Positions 17,439-27,351 of a stretch of DNA of 64,000 nucleotides are shown in pieces. Source of the stretch: Bacteroidota bacterium (lineage in GTDB: Bacteria; Bacteroidota; Bacteroidia; Bacteroidales; JAGONC01); the NCBI GenBank assembly GCA_022711405.1, contig JAKLFC010000004.1, positions 150,811 to 214,810 of the forward strand, in the 5' to 3' direction. Position 1 is the first letter of the stretch, and each line of letters opens with the position of its first letter. The position numbers were made by a program, and so were the translations under genes. Under the pieces are notes generated by a model that did no database searches, was not told the origin of the DNA, and saw only the letters and a program-made list of their open reading frames with translations.

Positions 17439-19130
17439 CTAACAATTCTCAGTATCTTTCCTCAAGTAAGCCTCGACAGCATCCTCCAGATCCACCTTGC
17501 GGCTGATATGTCCGATCTCCTTCTCCATACCTTCGATGCGGAGGATGTCACGTACGCTCCCGAGCGCTTCTACGATTGTGAAGTCGATTCCCTTTTTTTG
17601 GAGTTCATCTTCCAGTTCCAAAAGAAAACGTGTACCGGCCATGTCAACATAATTGGCTGAAGAGAGGTCCATGATCAGCATGTTAACGGGTTTTACCTGG
17701 TCATTCAGTATTTGCCGGATATGTTCATGGATATAGGAGACATTGAAATAAATGATTGACGATTCCACGCGAAGGATCAGCAATCCTTCGACAGGTTCGT
17801 TCTCGGGATGGCGCAGTATGTCAGAGAACCGGATGGTACCGTTGATGCGGCCCAGGATAGCAATATGAGGTGCCGAGCTTTTTCTCAGAAGCGTAACGAT
17901 CGACAGCAGTACGGCAAAGAGCACTCCCTCCAGAATGCCAAAGACCATAACCGTGAGAATGGTGATCACCATGATCCGGAACTCATACCTGCTCACCCTG
18001 TAGAGGTGCTTCATTTCCTTTACCTTGATCAGTCCGATGATGGCGTGGAGCACAACAGCAGCCAGGATCACCTCCGGAAGATTCCTGATCAGTCCGGTGA
18101 GGAACATCAGGCATACCATCAGCACAATGGATGTGATGATAAGAGTCAGGGGTGTCTTTGCACCGGCCTGGCTGTTAACGGTTGACTGGGATAGCCCTCC
18201 GGCGACCGGATAGCCTCGTCCGACAGCCGCGGCCAGGTTGGCGGCGCCGAGTGCCAGCAGTTCCTGACGGGGATTCACCTCGTATCCGTTTTTGCCTGAC
18301 AGCGCCCGCGCAGCCGATATGCTCTCCACGTACGATAAAAGGAAACAGGCCATAGCAAGCGTCACCAGGTTCCTGCCTGTATCGTAATCAAGCAATGGCA
18401 AATGCAGGGTTGGAATGCCTCCCGGAATTGCGCCTACCGTTGGCAGGCCAGCCCTCTGTAACGAAGTAAAGGATACGGCCAGGATGGACAGGATGACCAC
18501 AACAAGAGCTACAGGTTTCCCGGGCATCAGTCGGTCTCCCGTGATCAGCAGACAAAAGGCGATCAAACCGAAGACCAGTACCTCCGGGCGGGTTTCACCA
18601 AGATGTGTAACAAGGTACCCGATCCTTTCAAAAAAATCACCTCCCTGGCCGTGAAATCCAAAGAGCTTGGGCAGTTGAGTGGAAGCGATCACCAGTGCCG
18701 CTCCCGCCTTGAATCCCACCAGGATGGTATCGCTGATAAAGCTGACCAGTGCGCTTAACCTGACGAGCCATGCAATAAAGAATAGTGCAGCCATGATCAG
18801 TGCAACACCTGAAGCCAGGATCAGCGCCTGTCCGGGATCCCCTCCGGAAAGCGTCGCTATCGAAGTACCTACCACAAGGGAAATGGCTGATGTGGGTCCT
18901 ATGGCGAGCTGACGCGAAGTGCCAAAAATAAAATACAGCAGTCCTGCGAATACGTAGCAGTAAATACCCGTTTGCGGCGGAAGACCAGCCAGCGTGGCGT
19001 AGGCCATTGACTCGGGGATCACGAAGAAGGCCAGCGTGATCCCTGCCACCAAATCCCATCGCAGGTATTTCATGCTATAGGCGGGCAGCCATTCAGCTAC
19101 GGGAAATATCTGTTTGATCTTATCCTTCAT
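17439..19130 (-). CDS. SulP-family anion transporter with STAS domain
   Basis: A 563-residue SLC26/SulP permease for sulfate, bicarbonate or related anions. The sulfate-transporter signature is present near the N-terminus (WDLVAGITLAFFVIPESMAYATLAGLPP), and so is the conserved SISAARAL segment of later helices. The C-terminal 130 residues are a STAS domain (ILRVESSIIYFNV, MDLSSANYVDMAGTRFL) in its usual cytoplasmic position. Full family length. No carbonic anhydrase or sulfur-assimilation gene is adjacent, so the anion remains open. Confidence 0.92.
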   Translation of the reverse strand: MKDKIKQIFPVAEWLPAYSMKYLRWDLVAGITLAFFVIPESMAYATLAGLPPQTGIYCYVFAGLLYFIFGTSRQLAIGPTSAISLVVGTSIATLSGGDPGQALILASGVALIMAALFFIAWLVRLSALVSFISDTILVGFKAGAALVIASTQLPKLFGFHGQGGDFFERIGYLVTHLGETRPEVLVFGLIAFCLLITGDRLMPGKPVALVVVILSILAVSFTSLQRAGLPTVGAIPGGIPTLHLPLLDYDTGRNLVTLAMACFLLSYVESISAARALSGKNGYEVNPRQELLALGAANLAAAVGRGYPVAGGLSQSTVNSQAGAKTPLTLIITSIVLMVCLMFLTGLIRNLPEVILAAVVLHAIIGLIKVKEMKHLYRVSRYEFRIMVITILTVMVFGILEGVLFAVLLSIVTLLRKSSAPHIAILGRINGTIRFSDILRHPENEPVEGLLILRVESSIIYFNVSYIHEHIRQILNDQVKPVNMLIMDLSSANYVDMAGTRFLLELEDELQKKGIDFTIVEALGSVRDILRIEGMEKEIGHISRKVDLEDAVEAYLRKDTENC

Positions 19131-19169
19131 TCGGGAGGATTAAGTGAGCTCAAAAATAATGAAATCACT

Positions 19170-21317
19170 TCATCGGAGCAACGTCAGGATTCCTTTTATT
19201 TTGCCGGTCTCATTCGTGCGCAGCGAAAACCCGTATGTTACCACGTAAAGGTATATGCCGCCCGGACACTCCTGCCCGTTACACCTTCCGTTCCACCCGC
19301 GGGTGATATCCTCAGTGGAAAAGATGAACTGTCCCCAGCGGTTATAGATCTCCAGGCGTGAACTGTAAATATTTTGCATGACCGCAGGTTTGAACACATC
19401 ATTCGAACCGTCGCCGTTGGGTGTAAAAGCATTCGGGAATAAAAGAAATCCTTCACAGTCAGATCCTTCGCTCAGAAGGAGCTCAGCTGTATCGGAGCCT
19501 GTACATCCGTTAGGAGCCGTGTAGGTGTATACAATCTGATGCACACCCCCGGATTCTTTATAAGGGAAGAGGCTGTCCGCCTGGATTCCATCCACGTAAT
19601 ACGCACCGCCGGCGGGCTGCCCGCCTTCCAGCAGAAATCCGGGCGCAGTGTAGCACACATCGGGAAAGTCAGCCAGACTGACATCGGGTAAAGGGGTGAC
19701 GGCGACAAGGGCCAGGCTGGTTGATCCATCTCCGCACGATTCATTATGGCCCAATACAGACAATGTTCCGGATGTGGCATCCGAAGAGAAATCAAGGGTC
19801 ACCTCTGCGCCGGATCCGATGATCGTCACTCCCGTTCCTGAATAGGCCCACTGATACTCCGAGGAACTGGGATCAGCTGTCACGCTGTAGTTCTGAACAC
19901 CCGGCCCACTGCAGTGTATTTCACTCCCGGAGATGGCCAGCATTCCGGGAGTCCTTCTGGAAGTAGCGTACACTGGGGCGATGTCTTCCATTTTAATGTA
20001 CCACCACGAATTGACCGTATTATTATCCCCAATGTATTTTGTCCACTTGTGGCAACCTGTCATGCTTGCACAGCCGCTGCTGACGTTATTATTACCCCCT
20101 ATGCCACTGTCGTCCCAGAAGATCTGAAGTTCCCCTCCGCTTGGTCGGATTTGCTGAATGATCAGACCATCATCGTTGGTTTCGATATCATAGAGCGGCA
20201 AATGGGAAAGTCCCCTGATAAAGGTGATGGTAATTTTCAGTGCGGTACCGTTTGGAACAGGCAGGCCGTTGCTGTTATTTCCATCCCAGACGACCAGGTT
20301 ATTACCTGCTGTCACACTGGCTACAATCTCGGCATCTTCAGGATCGACGCCTGGCAAAGGATCTGTCTCGATCTGTATCCTGACAGTGCCTGTTATTTTC
20401 ACGGCAAGGCCGATCGTTCCTCCGCCTGTGGCACAATCCGGTGTAAACGAAGGGGACCCGATGATGCCCGGCGAGACCCTGGCAGTGGGGAAGAGTAGGC
20501 TGTCAGGATCATTCAGAAACAATTTGTACTGCGGATAAGTGAAAAATCCCTCCCGGGACTTCCGGTCATAGGTGAAGTTGCCTGTACTGGCACACCCCGT
20601 AAGATTGCTGTAGATCGAGAACGTTCCCCCGCGAAAGCCATTACAATCCAGCTGCGTGACAATGCTGTCGTCCGAAAGGATCATCATCGTACCGTAAAAG
20701 CGGCTGGACGTCAGATCAGGATTCTCCGACCAGAACTGCCATGCCTTTGACCATACCCGTCCTTCGGCGACCTCTCCGGCAGCGTCAAGTACGGTGATAT
20801 CAAAGTATTGCAGCATATGCTTGTCTTCATGCGTGTACCCGGTAAAAGCATCATAAGGGAGATAAAAGAATTCCAGTGAATAATCACCTGTCGCTGAAGG
20901 ATCCAGTTCCAGGTAATCATAACCTCCCCCGCCCGGGAACGGCCCCGCGACTGCCTGCTCATAGGTGCTGATATAACCCGGTCCGGATGGAGGAACCACT
21001 GACTGGCTGTATGCCACATTTCCAGCCGGATCCTTTATCCTGAAATAAAGCTCCGTAGGATTACCATGATCCACACTTATTACGGATCCGAAGCCGAACC
21101 GGATAATTTCGGAAGCATCGGCGATGGAAATGTTCAATCGGAAATCGGCCGCGCCGTCATAAAATGCAAAATCATTCCTGGCTTTATCGATGCAGAGTTG
21201 TCCGCAAGCGGACGATGAAGGTATCAATTGTTTTGTCCCCTCCGGATGGACAGGAACCGGCAATAATATCAGGTAGCTGACAAAGAGAATAATTTCCCTG
21301 ACCGTTCTGGCCTTCAT
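19170..21317 (-). CDS. Large surface protein with gliding-type (CHU_C) T9SS sorting domain
   Basis: A 715-residue exported protein. A signal peptide (ILFVSYLILLPVPVHPEG) is followed by beta-rich domains, including a PKD/Ig-like segment near residues 460-640 (YSVTADPSSSEYQW, GGAYYVDGIQ). The C-terminal 85 residues carry the gliding-motility-associated signature FPNAFTPNGDGSNDVF, LEIYNRWGQFIFST, GGIYLYVV and KGILTLLR, a type B T9SS signal. The product should be secreted or surface-attached. Function of the body is not recognisable. It ends a rightward-facing minus-strand run with no tight neighbour. Confidence 0.85.
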   Translation of the reverse strand: MKARTVREIILFVSYLILLPVPVHPEGTKQLIPSSSACGQLCIDKARNDFAFYDGAADFRLNISIADASEIIRFGFGSVISVDHGNPTELYFRIKDPAGNVAYSQSVVPPSGPGYISTYEQAVAGPFPGGGGYDYLELDPSATGDYSLEFFYLPYDAFTGYTHEDKHMLQYFDITVLDAAGEVAEGRVWSKAWQFWSENPDLTSSRFYGTMMILSDDSIVTQLDCNGFRGGTFSIYSNLTGCASTGNFTYDRKSREGFFTYPQYKLFLNDPDSLLFPTARVSPGIIGSPSFTPDCATGGGTIGLAVKITGTVRIQIETDPLPGVDPEDAEIVASVTAGNNLVVWDGNNSNGLPVPNGTALKITITFIRGLSHLPLYDIETNDDGLIIQQIRPSGGELQIFWDDSGIGGNNNVSSGCASMTGCHKWTKYIGDNNTVNSWWYIKMEDIAPVYATSRRTPGMLAISGSEIHCSGPGVQNYSVTADPSSSEYQWAYSGTGVTIIGSGAEVTLDFSSDATSGTLSVLGHNESCGDGSTSLALVAVTPLPDVSLADFPDVCYTAPGFLLEGGQPAGGAYYVDGIQADSLFPYKESGGVHQIVYTYTAPNGCTGSDTAELLLSEGSDCEGFLLFPNAFTPNGDGSNDVFKPAVMQNIYSSRLEIYNRWGQFIFSTEDITRGWNGRCNGQECPGGIYLYVVTYGFSLRTNETGKIKGILTLLR

Positions 21318-21396
21318 CTGGCAGTGTGTGAATCTCTACAAATGTATGATCATTCATTGAATAATCAATCTGCCTCCCCTTCGGGGCTCCCGGTTG

Positions 21397-21450
21397 TTTG
21401 GAATTTGGATGTTGGAATTTATTTGGAATTTGGTGCCTGGAATTTAGGAT
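21397..21450. repeat. TGGAATTTG repeat array, 3' flank of first S74 gene
   Basis: Irregularly spaced copies of TGGAATTT(G) abutting the stop codon of the S74 gene. Equivalent arrays occur at 24391-24445, 30976-31020 and 34811-34840, that is, at both ends of both S74 paralogues. Confidence 0.7.
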
Positions 21451-24273
21451 TTATTGCTGTTTCTCCTCCTTTAATCGCTTCACTTCCTTCTGCAGCTCCT
21501 CGATCATCGCCTGCTGTTCCTGTATGGCCTTCACCAGCGGCACGACGAACTCGGCATAGCGTAGTCCGTAGTGGCCATCCGGATTCTGAGGTGCATCCAC
21601 ACCGCTAAAGTCGTACCCGATCGCCCTGGCTGATGCTTCCACTTCCTGGGCTATGAATCCGGTGTAGACGATCTTTTCCTTGGCGGCCATGCCTGCCCTT
21701 TCTTTGGTGGATAATGTCCTGGTTTGTTCTCCTTCCCGAAAGGTTGCAGGGATGATCTTATTCAGATCGGCATCGAGTGACGTAATATCCAGTGTATAGG
21801 TAACAGGCCTCAATCTCCTGATGAAATCAAGACCAGGGACATCTTCGCGGACATTCTTCTTGAAACGCCCATCCGAAAAGTTTGTCCAACCTGCGTATCC
21901 TCCTATACTTGTAATGTTGATATTGCCGATCAGCACTTTATTGGATGCGTCCACCCTGGCATCGAACCCAAGCGCCATGCAGTTATCAAAAGCACCGGTG
22001 CCTGTCGTATAGGCTTTGGCTCCAAGAAAGGTGCTGTTGGAATACTGGAACCAGTCGCCCGAGCAAAATCCGACGCTGGTGTTATTCTCCAGGTTTGTGG
22101 CCCAGCCAGCAAAATGACCAATGGCCACATTACTGTCACCTGTGGACAGCTGCTGCAAAGCATAATTCCCAATCCCGATATTCATGACACCCTCAGAGTT
22201 TGTCGCGAGGGCCAGTTGTCCAACTGCAATGTTATTATGGCCTGATGTATTGTTGATGAGTGACTGATATCCAACGGCTGTATTGCCGCATCCGGTCGTA
22301 TTGGCATAAAGTGCTTTCGATCCGAGGGCCGTATTCCAGTTTGCATCCGGCGGATTGAGAGCTCCTATGCCATTGTTGAACAATGCACTGTCTCCAACGG
22401 CGACCAGTTTGCTGCGATCCATACAATTATAAAGTGCATTAGGCCCGACAGCTACATTGGAGGAACCTGACGTATTTAAGAAAAGCGCCCTGTGGCCAAT
22501 GCCGGTATTGTATGAACCCGCAGTGTTGGAGGCAAGTACTTCAATTCCAGCAGCTATATTGGATGACCCGGAGGAGTTATTAAATAGTGCGGAGCGTCCC
22601 AACGCTGTATTCTTTGTCCCTGATGAATTGGACAAGAGTGCCATATCACCTAAAGCCGTGTTTTCAACACCTGTATTCGCTGCTGGTACCAGGCTGCCTC
22701 GCAGCGCCAAGGCTCCCACCGCGGTATTATACGTTGTAATAGGATTTGTTTCCCTGTTGTCTGCATTTGCCATGGCTGAAAAGCCTATAGCCGTGCTTCG
22801 GTAATTGCCTTTGTTGGAATAAAGTGCCCTCTCGCCGCAGGCAGTATTTTCGTTACCCGTAGTATTGGAATACAGTGTCCAGTATCCGGTAGCTGTATTA
22901 TGGCTTCCTGAGGTATTGGAGGTCATTGCTTCATATCCATCGGCATTATTGCACACTCCTGATGTGTTTGTGTAGAGTGCTTTATAACCGACAGCGTTGT
23001 TATATGATCCCGAGGCGTTGGAACAAAGTGACTGGCATCCGACAGCAGTATTTCCATCCCCTAATGTATTGCTTGACAGCGCCTGATCACCCAGGCCAGT
23101 ATTAAATCGGCCTGCATTATTCAAAGGATTATTACTTCCTTTTAATGCTTCGTAACCTACTGCTGTATTGTATGTTTCCCAACCGGCAATATAATTGTCT
23201 GCATAGTACATTGCACCGTATCCGATGGCTGTCGCTCGGCTGTTGCCAACAATCGAGGATAGCGCACCTGACCCGATGGCGACATTCCTGATTCCGATGG
23301 CATTTCCTCCTGCCTGCATACCCAGGAAGGTATTATCCTTACCTGGATTGATTTCACCGGCGGCTTGGGTATTGACACGGAACTTCAGCGGCTGGTTATC
23401 CGTCGTACCCAGGAAGTTAACCGCCGGGTTGGTGCCGCTGTTGCCGGTCAGCGACCAGCTATTTGTCCCGTCGCCTGAGGAGACCGTCGCAGGGATCCAT
23501 TGTGATCCGTTCCATTGCAGAACCTGTTCGGTGGCAGGTGCAGCGGCGGATACCGGCCGTCCCTGGATGGCTGACACCGTGAGTGCTTCACTGCCAGAGG
23601 CATCTCCTGTGTGATTGGCATTCGGTGCCGTGTTGGTCACTGTGAAATCTGGATAAGTACCACCAGTGGATATTCCAGCTCCGGGAGTCAGGCTAACGAC
23701 CTGGTCAGGCGTAGTGTTTGAGATGCTGAAATCAGGGTACGCACCCGTAACATTGATACCTGTTCCGTTGGAGAGAGTTACCAACATATCGGGTGCTATA
23801 TTGGTGATCAGATTATCCGTGATGCCGATTCCGGATCCTGCTGTATACTCCTGGCCGGTTTTTTCACTGAAGAGGGCATAGGGTACCGACAATAGTTGTG
23901 CGGTTCCCATAGAGACATAATTGGTGCCGCCGGCAGGATCCAGCTCCAATTCAACGTAGTACACACCTGTTTCCCAGTTTATTGCAGAAAAGCTGCCTGA
24001 AATGATGGTACCTTTCCCAACTTCAAGATTCACCAGCCCCAGTGGACTGGTCATAACTGAATGGGATTCACTGTAAACGACTGTTCCCGCATCACTCCCC
24101 TGGTGAAGTTTAATCCGGATGGCGACGGCCTGGTCAGCAATGGGCTCTCCCCCAGTATCACGCACAATAGCCTGATAACTAAAGGATTGAGGTACCTGTG
24201 CCGGAAGTGATAAATTCATCGTAAGGATCATCACGATAATTACGGTAATGGTCCAGGACACATGTGTTTTCAT
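21451..24273 (-). CDS. S74 (endosialidase chaperone) repeat protein, paralogue 1
   Basis: A 940-residue exported, probably trimeric fibre protein. The start at 24273 gives a signal peptide (WTITVIIVMILTMNLSLPAQ). An N-terminal domain (VPQSFSYQAIVRDTGGEPI, about 30-160) is followed by many 17-residue left-handed-helix-like repeats (NTAVGxxAL..NTTG), related in style to YadA heads. The C-terminus is a peptidase S74 intramolecular chaperone (SDGRFKKNVREDVPGLDF), whose Ser-Asp start is the usual self-cleavage site, ending in a coiled coil (AIQEQQAMIEELQKEVKRLK). The Bacteroidota versions are cell-envelope proteins of unknown role. Closely similar to the gene at 31020-34691. Confidence 0.85.
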   Translation of the reverse strand: MKTHVSWTITVIIVMILTMNLSLPAQVPQSFSYQAIVRDTGGEPIADQAVAIRIKLHQGSDAGTVVYSESHSVMTSPLGLVNLEVGKGTIISGSFSAINWETGVYYVELELDPAGGTNYVSMGTAQLLSVPYALFSEKTGQEYTAGSGIGITDNLITNIAPDMLVTLSNGTGINVTGAYPDFSISNTTPDQVVSLTPGAGISTGGTYPDFTVTNTAPNANHTGDASGSEALTVSAIQGRPVSAAAPATEQVLQWNGSQWIPATVSSGDGTNSWSLTGNSGTNPAVNFLGTTDNQPLKFRVNTQAAGEINPGKDNTFLGMQAGGNAIGIRNVAIGSGALSSIVGNSRATAIGYGAMYYADNYIAGWETYNTAVGYEALKGSNNPLNNAGRFNTGLGDQALSSNTLGDGNTAVGCQSLCSNASGSYNNAVGYKALYTNTSGVCNNADGYEAMTSNTSGSHNTATGYWTLYSNTTGNENTACGERALYSNKGNYRSTAIGFSAMANADNRETNPITTYNTAVGALALRGSLVPAANTGVENTALGDMALLSNSSGTKNTALGRSALFNNSSGSSNIAAGIEVLASNTAGSYNTGIGHRALFLNTSGSSNVAVGPNALYNCMDRSKLVAVGDSALFNNGIGALNPPDANWNTALGSKALYANTTGCGNTAVGYQSLINNTSGHNNIAVGQLALATNSEGVMNIGIGNYALQQLSTGDSNVAIGHFAGWATNLENNTSVGFCSGDWFQYSNSTFLGAKAYTTGTGAFDNCMALGFDARVDASNKVLIGNINITSIGGYAGWTNFSDGRFKKNVREDVPGLDFIRRLRPVTYTLDITSLDADLNKIIPATFREGEQTRTLSTKERAGMAAKEKIVYTGFIAQEVEASARAIGYDFSGVDAPQNPDGHYGLRYAEFVVPLVKAIQEQQAMIEELQKEVKRLKEEKQQ

Positions 24274-24311
24274 AATGGAAGGATTAAAAATAGAAGACGG
24301 AAATAAAGTCC

Positions 24312-24351
24312 TAAATGTACGACAATAAAATGGCAATGTCAATAATTATTG
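24312..24351 (-). promoter_or_regulatory. Candidate promoter and operator-like palindrome of S74 paralogue 1
   Basis: On the minus strand, TTG at the -33 position, 20 bases, then TACATTTA. The -33 region lies in the perfect 12-bp palindrome CAATAATTATTG (24340-24351). An almost identical arrangement precedes paralogue 2 at 34732-34771. Confidence 0.6.
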
Positions 24352-24390
24352 TCATTTAAATTCGTCGGAAGATAAGGAGAGGGAACAGCT

Positions 24391-24445
24391 TGGAATTTGG
24401 ATGCTGGAATTTGTTCGGAACTTGGATCATGGGATTTGGAATTTG
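24391..24445. repeat. TGGAATTTG repeat array, 5' flank of first S74 gene
   Basis: Begins after GGGAACAGC, as does the array at 34811, and holds several spaced TGGAATTTG-like units (some degenerate, such as CGGAACTTGG). The 15-mer GTTCATACCAGTGAT follows at 24501-24515. Confidence 0.7.
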
Positions 24446-24500
24446 CCCGCAGTATGTTACTGCAAACTGAGGGTGATACCATGAGGCAGGCAGTCCTTAG

Positions 24501-24515
24501 GTTCATACCAGTGAT
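24501..24515. repeat. Partial copy of the dispersed repeat (15-mer)
   Basis: GTTCATACCAGTGAT, identical to the right ends at 9647-9661 and 16199-16213. It lies 22 bases beyond the histidine kinase stop codon. The hairpin end is not evident here. Confidence 0.6.
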
Positions 24516-24536
24516 AAGGCCGGTTTCTGCCCCCTC

Positions 24537-26585
24537 TCACCCTTCGAATACAAGGGTCACCCTGGTCCCGGTCGCTTTGCCGTGACTATTCCTGAGATCG
24601 GTGATCTTAAAATGGATCTTTTTGCCGGACTTTTTGTTGATGATCTTCAACCGGTCGGTGGTAATATTGGTCGACATGGACCGGTGGTTACCCTTTTGAA
24701 CGGATTCTATTTCTTTTGACCTCTCGCGGCCAACACCATCGTCCGTGATCTGAATGACAAGGTCTTTTTCCTTTACAAACAGATCGATATCGATCCTGCC
24801 GGGCTCGTTCTTATGTTTGATCCCGTGTTCCAGGGCATTTTCAATAAAAGGTTGGCAGAGCATCGGCGGCACAAGCATTTCCTCCGTATCGATTTCTTCA
24901 TCTACCTGCACGGAGTAATCAAATTTGCCGGCATACCTCAGTTTTTGCAGTTCAAGGTAATTTACCACGGTGCTGATCTCCTGACTGAGGGTCACATATT
25001 CCTCCGCGGAGTTGTCGAGGATATTGCGCACCAGTTTTGAAAATTTCGCCATATACCTGCTGGCTTTTTCCGGATCTTCCTGCAGGATGAATGTCTGGAT
25101 ACTGGCCAGGGTATTGAAGACAAAATGTGGATTCATCTGGCTGCGCAGAAGTTTTTGCTCAAGGACCAGCGCCTGATGAAGGCTTGTCAAATGGTTCTGA
25201 CGAAAAAGCAGTATGGCCAGGATCACGATTACGGCCAGGAAGCCTGATACTGCGGCCAGCATGAATCCCCTTAATTTCAACTTTTCTTCCTTGATCTGAT
25301 TTTGCTGGGCCAGACTGACGATCTGCTGTTCTTTCTTCTGTGTCTGGTACCGGGTCTCTAACTCCATCACCATTTTTTCGCGTTCGAGTTTGACAAGGCT
25401 GTTCTTTTCCTCCTCATGCTTTAAGAGATGATACAATGCCTTTTCTGTATCCTTTAGCCGGTCATACTGTTCATACAGCCGGAAATGTGCGTTGCTGACA
25501 ATCCGGATCCCAACCTCATCAAGATACGTTTTCACGTTTTGCTCGGGCGTGTACCAGAAATTTATGTTGTAGACCGAATCCAGGCCTAACGCCTTGTTGG
25601 TTTTCACCCATTCCCCGTATTCCAGCGCTTTTTCAAACTTTCCGATCGCTTCATCCGGACGGTTCAGCACTACAAGGATCCCGCCCCATGTCAGGTAATC
25701 ATCGGCAACTTGGAGATAATGTTTACGTGCATCCGTCTGGACAGTCAGCTCTTCGATCATTTGCAGCGCTTCATTATACTTTCCGAGCTTCAACAATGTC
25801 TCCACCCAGTACGAACGGTAATGTTCCAGGGATGAAACCTGGTACTCTTCACAGATCGCTTCAGCCTTTCTGAAATACATGTCAGCGCTGTCGTACCGTT
25901 GAAGATTATGCTCGCAGATCCCCATCTGGTAATAACACACTGCGAGGTTTGGTTTTCTGATGGCAACCGTATCGCTCACAGCCAGGCAGACTTGTTGCAA
26001 GCGGAGGGCTTGCTCATAGTTGCCCAGGAAGTTCCAGTGGGCCCAGGCGGCGCTGATCATGATCCCGAACAGGAGGTCACCCGGCACGTTCGCCCGGTCG
26101 AACTGCATGAATTCATCCAACTGGCGCTCCGCGATATCATAGTTTCGTGTGTATAAATACGAAAGTATGACAGGCTTGGCGGCAGCATACCGCCAGTCGA
26201 GCCTCCCTGCGGTTTTTGAAGCTTCATATGCATCGAGCAGGGGAAGGATGGCCTTATCGTAACTGCCCAGGCTCATCCATGCCAGCCCCAATGTCAGGCG
26301 GGTATCGAAAAAAAAGGCAGGATCAGCAGATTCCGGTAAAAGAGAATCTGCTTCCCTGGCATAGTCTAGACTTTTTTCCGCATCGGAATAGAGAGATGCC
26401 GAGGCAAGTTTGTTCAGGATCGGGATCCTTTCCTGACCCGTTAGTCTCCTGAGGACTTCAGAAAGGCTGTCGGTATTGATCTTTTCTTCGGTATAAAAAA
26501 GCTGGGCTGATAAAGGCTGATTGAATAAAAATAGATAACAGGCAAGGCAAAAGAGCAGGTTCCGGTCATAGGGCAGGTTGTACAT
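24537..26585 (-). CDS. TPR-containing LytS/YehU-type sensor histidine kinase
   Basis: 682 residues from the start at 26585, which gives a signal-like hydrophobic N-terminus (LLFCLACYLFLFNQPLSAQ). A TPR-rich periplasmic region occupies about 40-400. A coiled coil (about 395-438), one transmembrane helix (440-463) and a His_kinase (PF06580) core follow, with phospho-acceptor His487 in QMNPHFVFN and an ATP-binding domain (FIENALEHGIKH, ITDDGVGR, ATGTRVTLVF). It starts 10 bases after the response regulator stop codon, so the two form an operon. Signal unknown. It sits directly upstream, in transcription order, of an S74 gene, a possible but unproven target. Confidence 0.92.
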   Translation of the reverse strand: MYNLPYDRNLLFCLACYLFLFNQPLSAQLFYTEEKINTDSLSEVLRRLTGQERIPILNKLASASLYSDAEKSLDYAREADSLLPESADPAFFFDTRLTLGLAWMSLGSYDKAILPLLDAYEASKTAGRLDWRYAAAKPVILSYLYTRNYDIAERQLDEFMQFDRANVPGDLLFGIMISAAWAHWNFLGNYEQALRLQQVCLAVSDTVAIRKPNLAVCYYQMGICEHNLQRYDSADMYFRKAEAICEEYQVSSLEHYRSYWVETLLKLGKYNEALQMIEELTVQTDARKHYLQVADDYLTWGGILVVLNRPDEAIGKFEKALEYGEWVKTNKALGLDSVYNINFWYTPEQNVKTYLDEVGIRIVSNAHFRLYEQYDRLKDTEKALYHLLKHEEEKNSLVKLEREKMVMELETRYQTQKKEQQIVSLAQQNQIKEEKLKLRGFMLAAVSGFLAVIVILAILLFRQNHLTSLHQALVLEQKLLRSQMNPHFVFNTLASIQTFILQEDPEKASRYMAKFSKLVRNILDNSAEEYVTLSQEISTVVNYLELQKLRYAGKFDYSVQVDEEIDTEEMLVPPMLCQPFIENALEHGIKHKNEPGRIDIDLFVKEKDLVIQITDDGVGRERSKEIESVQKGNHRSMSTNITTDRLKIINKKSGKKIHFKITDLRNSHGKATGTRVTLVFEG

Positions 26586-26595
26586 AGATGTTGTG

Positions 26596-27351
26596 TTAAT
26601 AATCACCGAGATGATCAAACATCTCCAGCAGTTGGTCCCGTTTGCGTGATGCCACGGGGATTCTGGCGCCATTTCTCAGCACCACGAAACCGCCTTCCGC
26701 TTTATCAAACCGTTCGACGAACGCAAGGTTGATCAAAAAAGATTTATGGATCCGGTAGAAGCCCTGGTCGCTGAGCATGTCGTCGTACTCCTTCAGGTTC
26801 CTGGAAGCCATGATCTTCCTGCCATCCTCAAGGAACACCACCGTGTAGCTGCCATCTGATTCGCAATGGGTGATCGCGGGTATCTCAATGATGAATATGT
26901 TATCGGCGGTATTCAGCACCAGTTTCTTATGACGGTCCCTGTCGCTGGCCAGGTTGTTTTCCATAGCCGAAAGCCGTATCCGCAGATCATGCTGGAGCAT
27001 CAATTCCGTCCTGGTGATGGCCTCTGTCAGTTCATCCGGATCCACCGGCTTGAGAATATAGTCAAGTGCGCTGAACTTAAAGGCTTTCACGGCATACTGT
27101 TCATAGGCGGTGATGAAGATCACCTTGAAATCGACCGGGTCGAGTTGTTTCAGCAGGTCGAAACCGGTACCGTCGTCCATCTTGATATCCAGCAGCACCA
27201 GGTCGGGATGATGACGGCGGATCACCTCCTTGCCTTCCCTGACGCTGCCGGCTGTACCCACCAGGGTGACATTCGGGCAATGCTTTCCGATGAGTTTGAT
27301 CAACCCGTCACGCACATGCGGTTCATCATCGACGATCACAACACGGATCAT
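26596..27351 (-). CDS. LytTR-family response regulator
   Basis: 251 residues from the start at 27351 (MIRVVIVDDEPHVRDGL), preferred over an upstream Met because it opens exactly at the receiver domain. The receiver has phospho-acceptor Asp55 (LVLLDIKMDDG) and the KP lysine in DYILKPVDPDEL. The C-terminal LytTR DNA-binding domain begins near residue 145 (HCESDGSYTVVFLEDGR, FYRIHKSFLINLAFV). It activates or represses promoters bearing paired direct repeats. It is first in a two-gene operon with the kinase. Confidence 0.93.
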   Translation of the reverse strand: MIRVVIVDDEPHVRDGLIKLIGKHCPNVTLVGTAGSVREGKEVIRRHHPDLVLLDIKMDDGTGFDLLKQLDPVDFKVIFITAYEQYAVKAFKFSALDYILKPVDPDELTEAITRTELMLQHDLRIRLSAMENNLASDRDRHKKLVLNTADNIFIIEIPAITHCESDGSYTVVFLEDGRKIMASRNLKEYDDMLSDQGFYRIHKSFLINLAFVERFDKAEGGFVVLRNGARIPVASRKRDQLLEMFDHLGDY

